Positions 41,520-51,356 of a stretch of DNA of 64,000 bases are shown in pieces. The stretch covers positions 62,001-126,000 of the forward strand of contig JAGBNK010000019.1 of assembly GCA_017634455.1 (NCBI GenBank), in the 5' to 3' direction. Both the position numbers and the translations under genes were made by a program. The notes under the pieces are model-generated. The model saw nothing but the letters and a program-made list of their open reading frames with translations. It did no database searches and was not told the origin of the DNA. The stretch is from Lachnospiraceae bacterium (GTDB lineage Bacteria; Bacillota; Clostridia; Lachnospirales; Lachnospiraceae). Every line of letters starts with the position of its first letter. The stretch's first letter is position 1.

Positions 41520-44258
41520 TTATATCCTTATATTGTCAGACTTGTAAATATTAATCTCGCCTGTTAATCCTGTACCTTCCTTCGGTTCATCCTTTGGTCG
41601 GCCAAATCTATCCGGTATTTTGTATGTAGCTCTCTCCAAAGTTGTTGCAATTTCAATTCGCACTTTATTCTCGCCATCACAAATCGCATCTGTTATGTCA
41701 TAGACAAATGGGGCAAATATCTGCAATCCCATATACTTATCATTGACATATAATTCTACAGTTTCAAATGCATCTGTAATCTCCAAGAAGTATTTCTTAC
41801 CTGCTGTAGCTTCAAATACATTTTCATAACGAAGCCATCCTGAGAATTCAGCATCCACAGTGGCGTAATCATCAGGAAGATTTACCACTGCCGCCTCATT
41901 AAACTGCGGATAGTTCACACCATCAACTATGCTTCTGGTCCAATTTGAATTGAAAGTTTCCTTCTGTGATGTCTCAGGTATTGCAACCTCAACAGAAACT
42001 GCCTCATCAAGCAGAGCCTTCTCCTTGTCATCTCGGGCAAATATCAGAAATCTACTCTTGCCCGGCTTTAATTCTATAGAAACCTCTCCTATCATAGAGT
42101 CATCTGTACCACATGCAAAATCTGTATTGTAGAATCTGTTATTCCATGGATCATATGCATACACTCCAGCCACCTGTGCTCCCACAACATTTTTCAGAGA
42201 AATATTTCCTCTATAATCAGATGTGCCCTCATTTACAAGCATAATAACCTGTGCGCCATCCTCTTTTACATAATGATAATATCTGACATATTTATCAGAA
42301 GGATTCAATACAATATCTGCCTTATCAGAAATATTGGCATATACATCATCCAAAGCAATAACCTGTGCCTGAGCCGTATACGCATCTATATCTGAATCCG
42401 AAGTATGTCCGTTGTATACCCCCTGTGGTTTTTCGTCTATGAAATATACCGGCACACCGGCAGCTGTAATTTCTGCAATATCCCCAGCAAATGTCTGATC
42501 GATAAATTGCATATATGGAACAACTACCGCCTCATATCTGTTTCCATTTACTGTTAATCCTGACTCAGAAATAACAGTATTGTATGCCTTCTTATCAGCA
42601 AAAGCATCAAAAGGTACAAAATCAAAATCAACCTGATTCTCTGTCAATACTCTGGCCGCCTTTTCCGCCGGCATAGATTTACCAGTCCACTCAGCTTCCC
42701 CGTGATATATTACAGCCACAGGCGCAATATGTCTGCCATCTGATATAAGTTCAATAGCACGATTCATATATTTCATCAAATGTCCGAAAGCTTTGTACTC
42801 CGGATTGTGACCATGAGCATAGAAATGTGGTGGACAATCAGGATCTGGAAATGGCTGAGCGCTGAAAGCATGAGGTACATAATGATTGACGCCTCTTACA
42901 ATGAAGTGATCTGCCAAATATTTCTCTAATCTCAACCCTTCCTTCCAGCCATAATTTCCAAATATCTCACACATGGCATTTCCCTGCTTCTTCTCATCAA
43001 GAGCCGCAAGAGAATTAGCAAGCTTACCCAGCATGAAATGATAGAATTCTCCATTTCTCACCATAAAAGTATTGTAGTTATAATTGTCATCCTCTCCCTG
43101 TGGATATACCTGGCCGCCTATATCATCAATACCAGCCATATCTTGCCCGAAGAGAGAACGGAAATAATGTCCCAAAGTAGAGCCTGTACGACAGTGCTGA
43201 CCATTGTCCTCTATAATATGTCCGATATATTGTACCCCGTGATTACGACACCAGTCTCCTATTTGGAATGAGAAATTCTTCTCAACCAATCTGGTGAGAT
43301 TATCCATATATGCATATCTCGCCTGAGCTCTGTCAGCTTCATTGCCTTCCTGCTCCCAGATAAGTGGCAACTCATAAGCAAAATCATCTCCCAACTGTTC
43401 TCTCAACTTAGACTCAAGCTCCCAGCCCCATGGATAATCCATATCAAAACCAATTCCCATCTCGTGGTGTAATTCATACAGATGTCCATTGCCAAGCTCA
43501 GGTTCATCTGAGAAGAATCCGGCAATTGTCTTACCAAAATCATCTGCATAATGTTCATAGTGCTTCTCATACACCGCATCAATCAATACTCTACAGGATT
43601 TCTCATCTGTCATATTAATATAGTTCTGATGAGGGCCACGGTTTCTTGTATGATTCATTTTGTATATAATTCCATCTTTGTCAGGAATGAAATCCAGACT
43701 TCCATCTGCCAATAACTTATTCTCTAAACTCTCACGAGTCCCATCATTATATATGGCAACCAATCCAACCAGGTCATCATCCTCAAAATCCAACTGGTTT
43801 GCAGGTTCAGCTCCTTTTCCCATCATCATATTAATCTGTGCTTCCGTCTGACTATACGTCATTGGAGCAGGATGCTTCACTTCATCTGAAGATAATTTAA
43901 ATTCAGTTCCAGCCTTCAACTCATATTTCTGACAACATATGCTTCGACGAGCCAGTTCAAGAGGTTGATTCTCCATAGCGCCGTTTGCAAAACCTGTAGG
44001 GAAATGGCTGTCATCAAGAATCCATACTTTCATATTTCTCTTGCGAGCCTCATCAAGTATGGCATCCATATCCTGCCACCATTTCTCTCCACAAAAATCT
44101 GGATGAGGACGGCTCTCCACACATACCGCACCAATATTAGCTTTATTTATCACCTGCATGTATTTGCGTAATGTAGCCTCATCTTCTCCTCTCTGCCAAA
44201 AGAATGGCAGTATATAATTCTCATGTCTGTCAGCAACCAGATTTTCAATTGTACTCAT
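41520..44258 (-). CDS. Large glycoside hydrolase, GH106-like
   Basis: A 912-residue cytoplasmic protein. The N-terminal TIM-barrel-like region has ILPFFWQRGEDEATLRKYMQVI, AVCVESRPHPDFCGEKWW and the acidic WILDDSHFPTGFANGA, a pattern like the DxxxWPSG region of GH106 alpha-L-rhamnosidases. A Glu-rich site FFSDEPELGNG follows near residue 260. The last ~150 residues look like a galactose-binding beta-sandwich (VELYVNDKYMGLQIFAPFVYDITD). It probably releases a terminal sugar from plant glycans. The ATG at 44258 follows GGAGGG. It is divergent from a cupin-AraC regulator. Exact family assignment needs a profile search. Confidence 0.8.
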   Translation of the reverse strand: MSTIENLVADRHENYILPFFWQRGEDEATLRKYMQVINKANIGAVCVESRPHPDFCGEKWWQDMDAILDEARKRNMKVWILDDSHFPTGFANGAMENQPLELARRSICCQKYELKAGTEFKLSSDEVKHPAPMTYSQTEAQINMMMGKGAEPANQLDFEDDDLVGLVAIYNDGTRESLENKLLADGSLDFIPDKDGIIYKMNHTRNRGPHQNYINMTDEKSCRVLIDAVYEKHYEHYADDFGKTIAGFFSDEPELGNGHLYELHHEMGIGFDMDYPWGWELESKLREQLGDDFAYELPLIWEQEGNEADRAQARYAYMDNLTRLVEKNFSFQIGDWCRNHGVQYIGHIIEDNGQHCRTGSTLGHYFRSLFGQDMAGIDDIGGQVYPQGEDDNYNYNTFMVRNGEFYHFMLGKLANSLAALDEKKQGNAMCEIFGNYGWKEGLRLEKYLADHFIVRGVNHYVPHAFSAQPFPDPDCPPHFYAHGHNPEYKAFGHLMKYMNRAIELISDGRHIAPVAVIYHGEAEWTGKSMPAEKAARVLTENQVDFDFVPFDAFADKKAYNTVISESGLTVNGNRYEAVVVPYMQFIDQTFAGDIAEITAAGVPVYFIDEKPQGVYNGHTSDSDIDAYTAQAQVIALDDVYANISDKADIVLNPSDKYVRYYHYVKEDGAQVIMLVNEGTSDYRGNISLKNVVGAQVAGVYAYDPWNNRFYNTDFACGTDDSMIGEVSIELKPGKSRFLIFARDDKEKALLDEAVSVEVAIPETSQKETFNSNWTRSIVDGVNYPQFNEAAVVNLPDDYATVDAEFSGWLRYENVFEATAGKKYFLEITDAFETVELYVNDKYMGLQIFAPFVYDITDAICDGENKVRIEIATTLERATYKIPDRFGRPKDEPKEGTGLTGEINIYKSDNIRI

Positions 44259-44437
44259 TTGATTATCCCTCCATCTCTTACTCATATAATCCGATTCCAA
44301 TTCGTTGTTCTTACCAATATAGTAATGTAATTTGAATCAGTTTATAATCTCGAAACTTAAGATATATATTGACCAAACTTCACATCTGAGATAATCTATT
44401 TATACCTTTTAAAATATATTCTATAAGGAGAGAAATA

Positions 44438-45430
44438 TTGAATTTAGAGCGCCTGGACTATTTTTTAAGAAAAGAAAATGCTTATGAAGCTGATTCAAAT
44501 GCTGACTCAGACTATTCAAACATCAGCAAACTTCTACCCTTCGTACATGATGTAGAAGACCCGGACAGCATCAAGCTTGCCTACTCCAATGCCATCAATG
44601 CTTCCAATGGTGTTATTGCATCCAAGCAGGATCGGCATCACGCAGTAGAGGAACACTCCCATGACTGGTTGGTGTTGGCTTATATGTACTCAGGGGAAGC
44701 TCATATGATTATAGCAGGACAGCCCCTACATCTACACCAGGGGGAGTGCGTACTAATCAATTATAATACTCCTCATTCCTGTGAAGCCTGTGATTCAGAA
44801 GATATATTGATTAATTTACTGATCAGCAGAAGATATTTGCGAGCTAATTTCTTTGACAAATTTGCCTCCAATAATATCCTCTCAAAATTCCTTATGGATA
44901 ATCTGGTAAATGAAAATAAGGAAAATGGTTTTATATATTTCCAGAGTGGAAATAATCGAAGACTACCAATATTTATAAATGAGTTTCTCTGCGAATATTA
45001 TGATAAAGGCATCCATTCTGCGGAATATCTGTCGAGCTTTGCAACTCTAATATTCCTGGAACTGGCAGACATTTACAAAGATGATAACAGTGCCTCAGAT
45101 AATAATAATCATGTAATGACAATCCTAAGATATATCGAGGGTAATTATAATAATTGCACTCTAAAAAGCACTGCAGAATTCTTTCATATGAATCCCAACT
45201 ATCTATCCGGTTATATCAGAAAAAATACCGGTAAGACCTTCAAGGAACTCATACAGGAACAGCGCATGAACCTGGCTGTGAAACTGTTGGAGAATTCTGA
45301 TCTTACAATAAGCGAAATATCCCAACAGGTGGGCTATGAAAATGTGTCATTTTTCTACAAACTCTTCAACGAGACCTTTGGTATATCTCCGGCCACTTAC
45401 CGCAATAGTTCCAATTATTCAGAACCATAG
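44438..45430 (+). CDS. Cupin-AraC regulator of the large glycosidase
   Basis: A 330-residue AraC-type activator. An N-terminal cupin (about 65-140: HHAVEEHSHDWLVLAYMYSGEAHMIIAGQPLHLHQGECVLINYNTPHSCEA) probably binds the inducing sugar. The C-terminal double helix-turn-helix (about 225-325: STAEFFHMNPNYLSGYIRKNTGKTFKELI...ISEISQQVGYENVSFFYKLFNETFGISPATYR) binds DNA. The start is TTG with AAGGAG seven bases before it. It is divergent from the glycosidase gene at 44258, its likely target. Confidence 0.92.
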   Translation: MNLERLDYFLRKENAYEADSNADSDYSNISKLLPFVHDVEDPDSIKLAYSNAINASNGVIASKQDRHHAVEEHSHDWLVLAYMYSGEAHMIIAGQPLHLHQGECVLINYNTPHSCEACDSEDILINLLISRRYLRANFFDKFASNNILSKFLMDNLVNENKENGFIYFQSGNNRRLPIFINEFLCEYYDKGIHSAEYLSSFATLIFLELADIYKDDNSASDNNNHVMTILRYIEGNYNNCTLKSTAEFFHMNPNYLSGYIRKNTGKTFKELIQEQRMNLAVKLLENSDLTISEISQQVGYENVSFFYKLFNETFGISPATYRNSSNYSEP

Positions 45431-45477
45431 TTCGAATTCCGGCATTATACTTCTACAAACCGAAATCATAATTCTAA

Positions 45478-46593
45478 TTAGTGCTGAAGCATACTATACA
45501 GCACCCACAGAATTGCAAGATATACAATATTTAATATGGTAAATATCAGGAAGTATTTACCCTTTAATTCATTTCTATGATGAGCAAGAAGTTTAAATGA
45601 TATAAGACTGGCCATGGATGCAATCAAAGTTCCTAAGCCACCAACATTTACGCCTACAATCAAGCTGTTTAAATCAGTAGCAAAATCAGATAATAGCAAA
45701 GCCGCTGGCACATTGCTTATGAACTGAGATGCCAAAACCGCTGTAGCCATCTCGTGGCCAGCAATAATCTCCTGCAGCCATGTTCTCACAGCTGGCATAG
45801 CTCCCAGATTACCTGTAAATATGAAAAAGCCTACGAAGGTGAAAAGCAATGCATAATCAATTTCTATAATGGTGCTTCTGCTCATTAGCATGCATATGAT
45901 AAATACAATGACACATAAAATGTAATAAGGCAGAATCTTGGCTACTGCCAATAGAGCTACAATAAATAAAACTGCATAGACTGCACATCTTCTCTTGCTG
46001 CCCTTTAAACTTCTATGATCCATCTCCACTGTCTCGGCTTTTCCTGGAATGAATAGTGTGCATAAAAGCAGTAGGGCTCCTGTCACAGCTGTATATGGAA
46101 GCATGAGAAGCAGAAATTCTGGAATTGTCATATCAGACATGGAGAACAGATATATGTTCTGAGGATTACCCACAGGAGTCAACATACTACCCATGTTGGC
46201 GGCAATAGTCTGCAGAGCAATTACAGGAATCAGAAGTTCATCTCTCTCGCAGGCCTCCAATATAAATATAGAAAATGGCACAAAGGTCAACAGTGCCACA
46301 TCATTGGTTATGAACATGCTTGAGAAAAAGCATAAGGCAATCAATGTCACCACCAGCTGATACACATTTCTGGTCTTTTGAATCATGCGGCTGCCTAAAG
46401 CTTCAAATAAACCCTCTCGATTTAATCCCTCCATTATAATCATAAGAGACCAGAGAATCCCCAATGTTCTCAAATCAATATAGTCTATATATCCTTCATT
46501 GGGTTGTACGAAAAACATGGATATTATTGCCAATATCCATGCCACCGTAAGTACCGTTTCCTTTTTAATAAAATCAATTATCTGTCTAATCAT
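45478..46593 (-). CDS. SLC13/ArsB-like anion permease
   Basis: A 371-residue membrane protein with about ten helices. The ion-transporter superfamily motifs FITNDVALLTFVPFSIFILEAC and TIAANMGSMLTPVGNPQNIYLF are seen in the first half, and SQFISNVPAALLLSDFATD in the second. These match CitMHS/ArsB/NhaD-type permeases. It probably transports a carboxylate or another anion; arsenite is possible, but no ars genes are near. A GCAGGTG site precedes the ATG. It is shorter than most relatives (about 420-430), mainly at the N terminus. Confidence 0.88.
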   Translation of the reverse strand: MIRQIIDFIKKETVLTVAWILAIISMFFVQPNEGYIDYIDLRTLGILWSLMIIMEGLNREGLFEALGSRMIQKTRNVYQLVVTLIALCFFSSMFITNDVALLTFVPFSIFILEACERDELLIPVIALQTIAANMGSMLTPVGNPQNIYLFSMSDMTIPEFLLLMLPYTAVTGALLLLCTLFIPGKAETVEMDHRSLKGSKRRCAVYAVLFIVALLAVAKILPYYILCVIVFIICMLMSRSTIIEIDYALLFTFVGFFIFTGNLGAMPAVRTWLQEIIAGHEMATAVLASQFISNVPAALLLSDFATDLNSLIVGVNVGGLGTLIASMASLISFKLLAHHRNELKGKYFLIFTILNIVYLAILWVLYSMLQH

Positions 46594-46660
46594 TTCACAC
46601 CTGCAAATTATGTATTTAACTTATATAATCCAAGCCACCAGTGCCACAACAGAATCATTT

Positions 46661-46948
46661 CTAAAAATAATCCAGCATAGCCTGAACCTGATCCACCACC
46701 AGCATCACCTTGGTGAATCCTATGTTTGATTTCACTGAGTAGCTTCGCTGATTCAAGTCCAATTGTTTTATTTTATCAGAAATCACACATCTGTCACCAT
46801 CTATAGGCACTATCAAAGTATATTTATCTGTTGTCTGCATAATCGGGCATACTATAACCTGATTGGATGTATTGGTTCGATTATTGCTAACAACAACTAC
46901 CGGAAAATTAATGCCCTCAACCTTAAGCACATCACCTTGTTCTACCAT
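46661..46948 (-). CDS. MazF/PemK-type toxin (mRNA interferase)
   Basis: A 95-residue protein with the PemK/MazF fold pattern: GDVLKVEGINFPVVVVSNNRTNTSNQVIVCPIMQTT, a middle Asp-Gly loop, and a C-terminal QLDLNQRSYSVKSNIGFTKVMLVVDQVQAML helix. Family members cleave single-stranded mRNA. The usual N-terminal GDV is present, but the Arg-Pro of E. coli MazF is replaced by Phe-Pro, as in diverged members. Its start overlaps the XRE gene by 7 bp, so antitoxin and toxin are coupled, with the regulator first. Confidence 0.82.
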   Translation of the reverse strand: MVEQGDVLKVEGINFPVVVVSNNRTNTSNQVIVCPIMQTTDKYTLIVPIDGDRCVISDKIKQLDLNQRSYSVKSNIGFTKVMLVVDQVQAMLDYF

Positions 46949-47409
46949 ATCTCACGCCCCCTTGGCTCACCCCAATCTATAGGATTTGATATTATAAATT
47001 CTCCACCAGTCTCATCCATATAGTCCTGTATAGATCTGTGTTTAAATCTAAAGCCAGCATCTATCAATGCTCTGGCTTGAACATCTGTCAGCGTAGGAAT
47101 TATGTCACTAGGTAATTCCCTCAATTTTTTGTCATAAGAGTCAGCCCGTTTTAATAAATCATCCACATTTATATTAGCAGTGGTTTCCATAAATAAATCA
47201 AAAGCTCCCAAATGAAAAAAATCATTTAGCTTAGCAATAGAATCGTGCTTAGGCAGGGTTCGTCCATTAACCCAATCACAGAAAGTAGTATATGGAATAT
47301 CAAGCTCTCTACACAAATCCTTGCGACTCATATTTTTCTCTTTTAATAGGCGCGTAATATTTTCTCCAAATATCACATATAATGTCTTATCTGATACAAC
47401 CTTTCCCAT
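46942..47409 (-). CDS. XRE-family regulator, probable antitoxin
   Basis: A 155-residue protein with an N-terminal Cro/CI helix-turn-helix (about 12-65: FGENITRLLKEKNMSRKDLCRELDIPYTTFCDWVNGRTLPKHDSIAKLNDFF) and a C-terminal acidic, partly disordered region ending with GGEFIISNPIDWGEPRGREIW, which may wrap the toxin. The ATG at 47409 follows AGGAGG; the upstream in-frame extension to 47493 crosses the operator and is rejected. A nested palindrome covers its promoter, so the pair is autoregulated. Confidence 0.88.
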   Translation of the reverse strand: MGKVVSDKTLYVIFGENITRLLKEKNMSRKDLCRELDIPYTTFCDWVNGRTLPKHDSIAKLNDFFHLGAFDLFMETTANINVDDLLKRADSYDKKLRELPSDIIPTLTDVQARALIDAGFRFKHRSIQDYMDETGGEFIISNPIDWGEPRGREIW

Positions 47410-47429
47410 AGAAATTCCTCCTAAATAAA

Positions 47430-47470
47430 AATACGGAAATCTCGTATTTATAGTACGACATTTCCGTATT
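47430..47470. promoter_or_regulatory. Nested palindromic operator of the XRE-MazF operon
   Basis: AATACGGAAAT (47430-47440) and ATTTCCGTATT (47460-47470) are 11-bp perfect arms. Between them TCGTA and TACGA form an inner repeat, giving four ATACG-like half-sites. It lies 21 bases before the start codon, so binding would block transcription or translation initiation. Confidence 0.8.
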
Positions 47471-47522
47471 GTAGTCAATATTACATTCTTCAATTATCAT
47501 GAACAATCCTATTATGTATAAC

Positions 47523-48194
47523 CTATTTCCATATAGTTTCATACAAATATTCAGCTATCATTTTATTGCCATAGGCATTGGGATGAATTCCGTCCTCATA
47601 ATACTCAGGATGATTTTCCGTAAATTCATACATATCAATATAATGAACTCCCATATCCTCCGCCATTTCACTTACAATCGGTCGCATCTCATCTCTGACA
47701 ATATTATCATCAATGCCATATAATATCTCACCTTCACTCTCGTTGAGAAAGCATTTTGGTGGCTGCATCAGATATATATTTTCCACGCCAACTCTATGAG
47801 CAAATTCCTCCACTAGAGCTCGCAAATCAGATTCGTAAGCCCTGGCATCCCAATTATAAGGCTTGGTATCATTGGTTCCCAGCATAATGATATAAGTATC
47901 AGCTCCAATCATATGACTCCTTCTATACTGCTGACTCCTGGTATAAGCACATGGATTCGCCCTCTGTGCCGTAGTGCCGCTTCGCCCTAGATTAACCACC
48001 CGATAGTTCTCACCCAGAAGCTGCTGCAAATACGCCGGATAAGACTCAGAATATCTGGTATCATACACACCTGCGCCAAATGTTATACTATCACCTATGC
48101 ATACCACAGTGGAGCTGATTCTACCTATAGTATATATGCACATTATAATCATTGCCGCCGCTACAATGGCCGCGTCTCTAACTCGTCTTCTCAT
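47523..48194 (-). CDS. SGNH/GDSL-family hydrolase, membrane-anchored
   Basis: A 223-residue esterase with one N-terminal membrane segment (about 9-27) and the SGNH blocks: block I VCIGDSITFGAG with the nucleophile Ser, the block II Gly in NLGRSGTTA, block III MLGTNDTK with the Asn, and block V DGIHPNAYG with Asp and His. It probably deacetylates a cell-wall or polysaccharide substrate outside the membrane. The ATG at 48194 follows GGGAGAG; a TTG at 48206 is an alternative. It is a single gene. Confidence 0.9.
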   Translation of the reverse strand: MRRRVRDAAIVAAAMIIMCIYTIGRISSTVVCIGDSITFGAGVYDTRYSESYPAYLQQLLGENYRVVNLGRSGTTAQRANPCAYTRSQQYRRSHMIGADTYIIMLGTNDTKPYNWDARAYESDLRALVEEFAHRVGVENIYLMQPPKCFLNESEGEILYGIDDNIVRDEMRPIVSEMAEDMGVHYIDMYEFTENHPEYYEDGIHPNAYGNKMIAEYLYETIWK

Positions 48195-48383
48195 TCTCTC
48201 TCCCAATGATTTGCCTACATCATGTTATATATCGATTGTAGCCCAATTAGATTAATATGGAAATCCCCCACACCTCGTGATATAATAGTAAAACATTTTC
48301 TTGAAAATATTAGAATCTGGAAATATCCAGTATTATAACTAGTTGTTTAGAGAATATAATTTCAAACTATAAGGAGTATAAAT

Positions 48384-49298
48384 ATGGGAATCGTAGTAAT
48401 TGGTGCAACCTTTGTTGATATCAAAGGATATCCTATGCACAAATATATTGCAGGTGGCAGAAATGCCGGAAACATCGAATATGTACACGGTGGCGTAGCA
48501 CGAAATGTTGCAGAAGATATTGCAAATGTGGAACTTCGACCTACATTTGTGACCCTTGTTGATGAAACTGGTGCAGGAGCAGATGTAGTCCGCAAACTGG
48601 ACAAGCACAAGGTCAACACATCATTTATCAAAACTGTACCAGATGGAATGGGCACATGGCTGGCGATCTTCGATAACGAAGGAGATGTATGCGCATCAAT
48701 CTCAAAGCGTCCAGACCTGTCAGAAATCTCCCATATCATAGAAGAACAGGCTGATGAAATCTTCAAGGATGCAACTGGAATTGTAGTGGAAATCGATATG
48801 GACAAGGAATTGAACAAGATGATTTTCAAATATGCTGAAGAATATAACCTGCCGGTATTTGCTCTTGTGTCAAATATTAGTATTGCTGTGGAACGAAGAG
48901 ACTTCATCAAGCAGGTTGAATGCTTCATATGTAATGAGCAGGAAGCAGGAGTATTCTTTGCTGATGATTATACAGAAACTTCTGTGGAAGACTTACAGGT
49001 TATTCTGGCTCGCAAAGTCAAAGCTGCCGGTTTGAATAAAATGGTTATCACACTAGGTGAACGCGGTTCAGTATACGCTGATAAAGAAGGTAACTCTGGC
49101 TTCTGTCCAGCCAAGAAAGTCAATGTAATGGATACAACTGGAGCCGGAGACGCATTTCTCGCAGGAGTCACCATTGGAATCACTCATGGTAAAACCCTGG
49201 CAGAATCCTGCGAAATCGGCACTAATTTGTCAGCGTCTGTTATAGCAACCAAGGATAATGTATGCCCTCGATTCCTTCCAGAGGAATTTGATTTATAG
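48384..49298 (+). CDS. PfkB-family carbohydrate kinase
   Basis: A 304-residue ribokinase-fold kinase that phosphorylates a sugar or nucleoside with ATP. The N-terminal GG-containing motif (IAGGRNAGNIEYVHGGVARNVAEDIA) and the C-terminal DTTGAGDAFLAGV, with the catalytic Asp near residue 250, are clear. No transport or isomerase gene is adjacent, so the substrate (ribose, pseudouridine and fructose types are all possible) is unknown. AAGGAG precedes the ATG. A small CTGGA/TCCAG palindrome lies in the upstream promoter region near 48315-48329. Confidence 0.92.
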   Translation: MGIVVIGATFVDIKGYPMHKYIAGGRNAGNIEYVHGGVARNVAEDIANVELRPTFVTLVDETGAGADVVRKLDKHKVNTSFIKTVPDGMGTWLAIFDNEGDVCASISKRPDLSEISHIIEEQADEIFKDATGIVVEIDMDKELNKMIFKYAEEYNLPVFALVSNISIAVERRDFIKQVECFICNEQEAGVFFADDYTETSVEDLQVILARKVKAAGLNKMVITLGERGSVYADKEGNSGFCPAKKVNVMDTTGAGDAFLAGVTIGITHGKTLAESCEIGTNLSASVIATKDNVCPRFLPEEFDL

Positions 49299-49327
49299 TA
49301 TGTAAAATAATACCTTAAACCACTTCT

Positions 49328-49366
49328 AACCATCACCATAATCTGTTATTATGGTGGTGGTTTTTT
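49328..49366 (+). terminator. Terminator of the PfkB kinase gene
   Basis: A 13-base stem (AACCATCACCATAAT against ATTATGGTGGTGGTT, with G-U pairs) and loop CTGTT, followed by six T. Confidence 0.92.
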
Positions 49367-49392
49367 AGAATATAAAAAGAGGGTTAGTATAT

Positions 49393-50250
49393 ATGAAAAA
49401 TATTTTCAACAAACGCAATCTTATCACATTGGCAAGTGTCATTGGTTCATCTGCACTTATGGCATTTTCAATGAACATATTTATGGGAGAAGCATCTCTG
49501 TTACCTGCGGGATTTATGGGAGTTGCTAAGCTGGTCAATATGTTTGGTTCCAAAATGGGTGTATACATAGATACATCGTTAGTTTTATTTTGTATCAACT
49601 TACCTGTAGCGCTATTCAGCGCCAAGAAGATATCCAAACGATTCGTATTCTTCTCACTGTTGCAGGTATTTCTCCTATCAGGATTTACCAGACTTATCCC
49701 TACTATGCCGATTTTCGATGAGCCTGTGTTAAATGTAATATTTGGCGGATGTGTCTACGGCTTCTCCATTGCATTAGCACTTCGTGGTGGTGCATCAACA
49801 GGAGGTACTGACTTCATTGCTCTGTATGTATCTCATAAGACAGGCAAGGAAATCTGGATGGAAGTATTCGTCTTCAACTGTGTATTGCTGGCAATCTTTG
49901 GTTATTCATTTGGATGGGAGCACGCTGGATACTCAATCATTTTCCAGTACATCTCAACTCATATGATTACAACTTTCCACAACAGATATAAATTGGAAAT
50001 GATGCAGATATTTACCAAGAATCCTGATGAAGTCGTAGATGAGTACCTGAAACATTTCCAACATGGTATAACTGTGTTAAATGGTACTGGTGGATATACC
50101 GGAGAAGATACAGCAATGCTCATGTCAGTAACTTCAAGTTACGAATTACAGGATGCCATTGAAGTTATTACCTCCGCTGATCCGGATGCTATTATAAATG
50201 TAACCAAAACAAGTCAATTTATCGGCAAGTTCGCTCAACCAAAACTCTAA
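49393..50250 (+). CDS. YitT-family membrane protein
   Basis: A 285-residue protein with about five membrane helices (DUF161) containing FGGCVYGFSIALALRGGASTGGTDFIALYVS, and a soluble C-terminal DUF2179 domain (about 210-280: HGITVLNGTGGYTGEDTAMLMSVTSSYELQDAIEVITSADPDAIINVTKTSQFIG). The family is widespread in Firmicutes; transport is suspected but no substrate is established. The start overlaps a GAGGG site. It is a single gene after the PfkB terminator. Confidence 0.93.
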   Translation: MKNIFNKRNLITLASVIGSSALMAFSMNIFMGEASLLPAGFMGVAKLVNMFGSKMGVYIDTSLVLFCINLPVALFSAKKISKRFVFFSLLQVFLLSGFTRLIPTMPIFDEPVLNVIFGGCVYGFSIALALRGGASTGGTDFIALYVSHKTGKEIWMEVFVFNCVLLAIFGYSFGWEHAGYSIIFQYISTHMITTFHNRYKLEMMQIFTKNPDEVVDEYLKHFQHGITVLNGTGGYTGEDTAMLMSVTSSYELQDAIEVITSADPDAIINVTKTSQFIGKFAQPKL

Positions 50251-50269
50251 TACAACTAGTGTGCGCAAT

Positions 50270-51253
50270 TTAAAGAGGCAGAAAATGCTTTCTATACTCG
50301 TTTGGAGTCATGTTGTATTTCTGCCGGAATAATCGAGACATATATTGTTCCGTACCAATACCAGTTAACTGCGCTATGACAGCCATAGACAAATCAGAAT
50401 TTTTCAGCAGATGCTTCGCATTCTCAAGTCGTGTCTCTATTACATACTCTATAGGTGGCAACCCTGTATATTCCTTGAAAGCCCTAGATAAGTGATACTT
50501 GCTTACATTTGCCACCCTCGCCAGCTCATCCATGGTAATCTTGCCATTGCTGTTAGCATGTATATATTGAATCACCTCTCGCACACCTGCATCTACACCG
50601 CCTCTAATTTCATTATGATTATCAAGAAGCCAACCCAACAAATCTGTAAGGGCTGCATGCACCAACAAATCCCGTTCCGGTCTGATTTTCTGATAGTTGT
50701 TCAGTACATTTTCCAACTTATTTATGAATTCATATCCACTGTGAAATAATACAGAATCATTTATAGAAAATGCATTGAAATACTCATCTCCATCATTCCC
50801 TCGAAAATATAACTCCATATGTTTCCAATTGTCATTTGTGGTTTTATATAAATGCCACTTCCTACAATCAATCCAAAATCCATCTCCACTTTTCAAGTGA
50901 AAATATCTATCATCATAATATAAATCAGCTTCGCCCTCATATGTATAGCAGAGGAGATAATTGGATACCTCTGCCCGCCTCATATAGGTTTCGGCCTCCG
51001 ATTCAGCCCATGTAAAAGAATCCACCGACAGATATTTCATAGACAGCGTTCTCGGCATATACACAGGACTCATGACTCGAACAGTTCCTGTAAGGCAGAA
51101 TTCCCCTCCAGTTGCCGGAGCTATTAATGTCTGTAACTGACTAGCATTAAGTTCTGGGAACACGCTGTTGTCATACTTATTCTTGTTCTCAGCAAACTCC
51201 TCTGATGTATAAGTGCGCCGCGGCATTTCCACAAAATCAATTGATTCAAACAT
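50270..51253 (-). CDS. AraC-family regulator
   Basis: A 327-residue regulator with an N-terminal cupin-like ligand domain (about 70-160: NYLLCYTYEGEADLYYDDRYFHLKSGDGFWIDCRKWHLYKTT) and a C-terminal AraC domain (ITMDELARVANVSKYHLSRAFKEYTGLPPIEYVIETRLENAKHLLKNSDLSMAVIAQLTGIGTEQYMSRLFRQKYNMTPNEYR). GGAGGG precedes the ATG at 51253. It is divergent from a DUF6273 gene, with no sugar gene adjacent, so its target is uncertain and may lie elsewhere. Confidence 0.92.
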   Translation of the reverse strand: MFESIDFVEMPRRTYTSEEFAENKNKYDNSVFPELNASQLQTLIAPATGGEFCLTGTVRVMSPVYMPRTLSMKYLSVDSFTWAESEAETYMRRAEVSNYLLCYTYEGEADLYYDDRYFHLKSGDGFWIDCRKWHLYKTTNDNWKHMELYFRGNDGDEYFNAFSINDSVLFHSGYEFINKLENVLNNYQKIRPERDLLVHAALTDLLGWLLDNHNEIRGGVDAGVREVIQYIHANSNGKITMDELARVANVSKYHLSRAFKEYTGLPPIEYVIETRLENAKHLLKNSDLSMAVIAQLTGIGTEQYMSRLFRQKYNMTPNEYRKHFLPL

Positions 51254-51356
51254 AATTGTCCCTCCATAGCACGATTGTGTAAAAAGCAAGCATTATCGTA
51301 TAACATATATATCAGTATATTATGCTAAAATTTTATTATCAAGGAGGTTTTTACAC

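Noticed and set aside
45478-46593. Arsenite exporter ArsB
   Set aside because: The fold family fits, but no arsR, arsC or arsA is near; called an anion permease instead.
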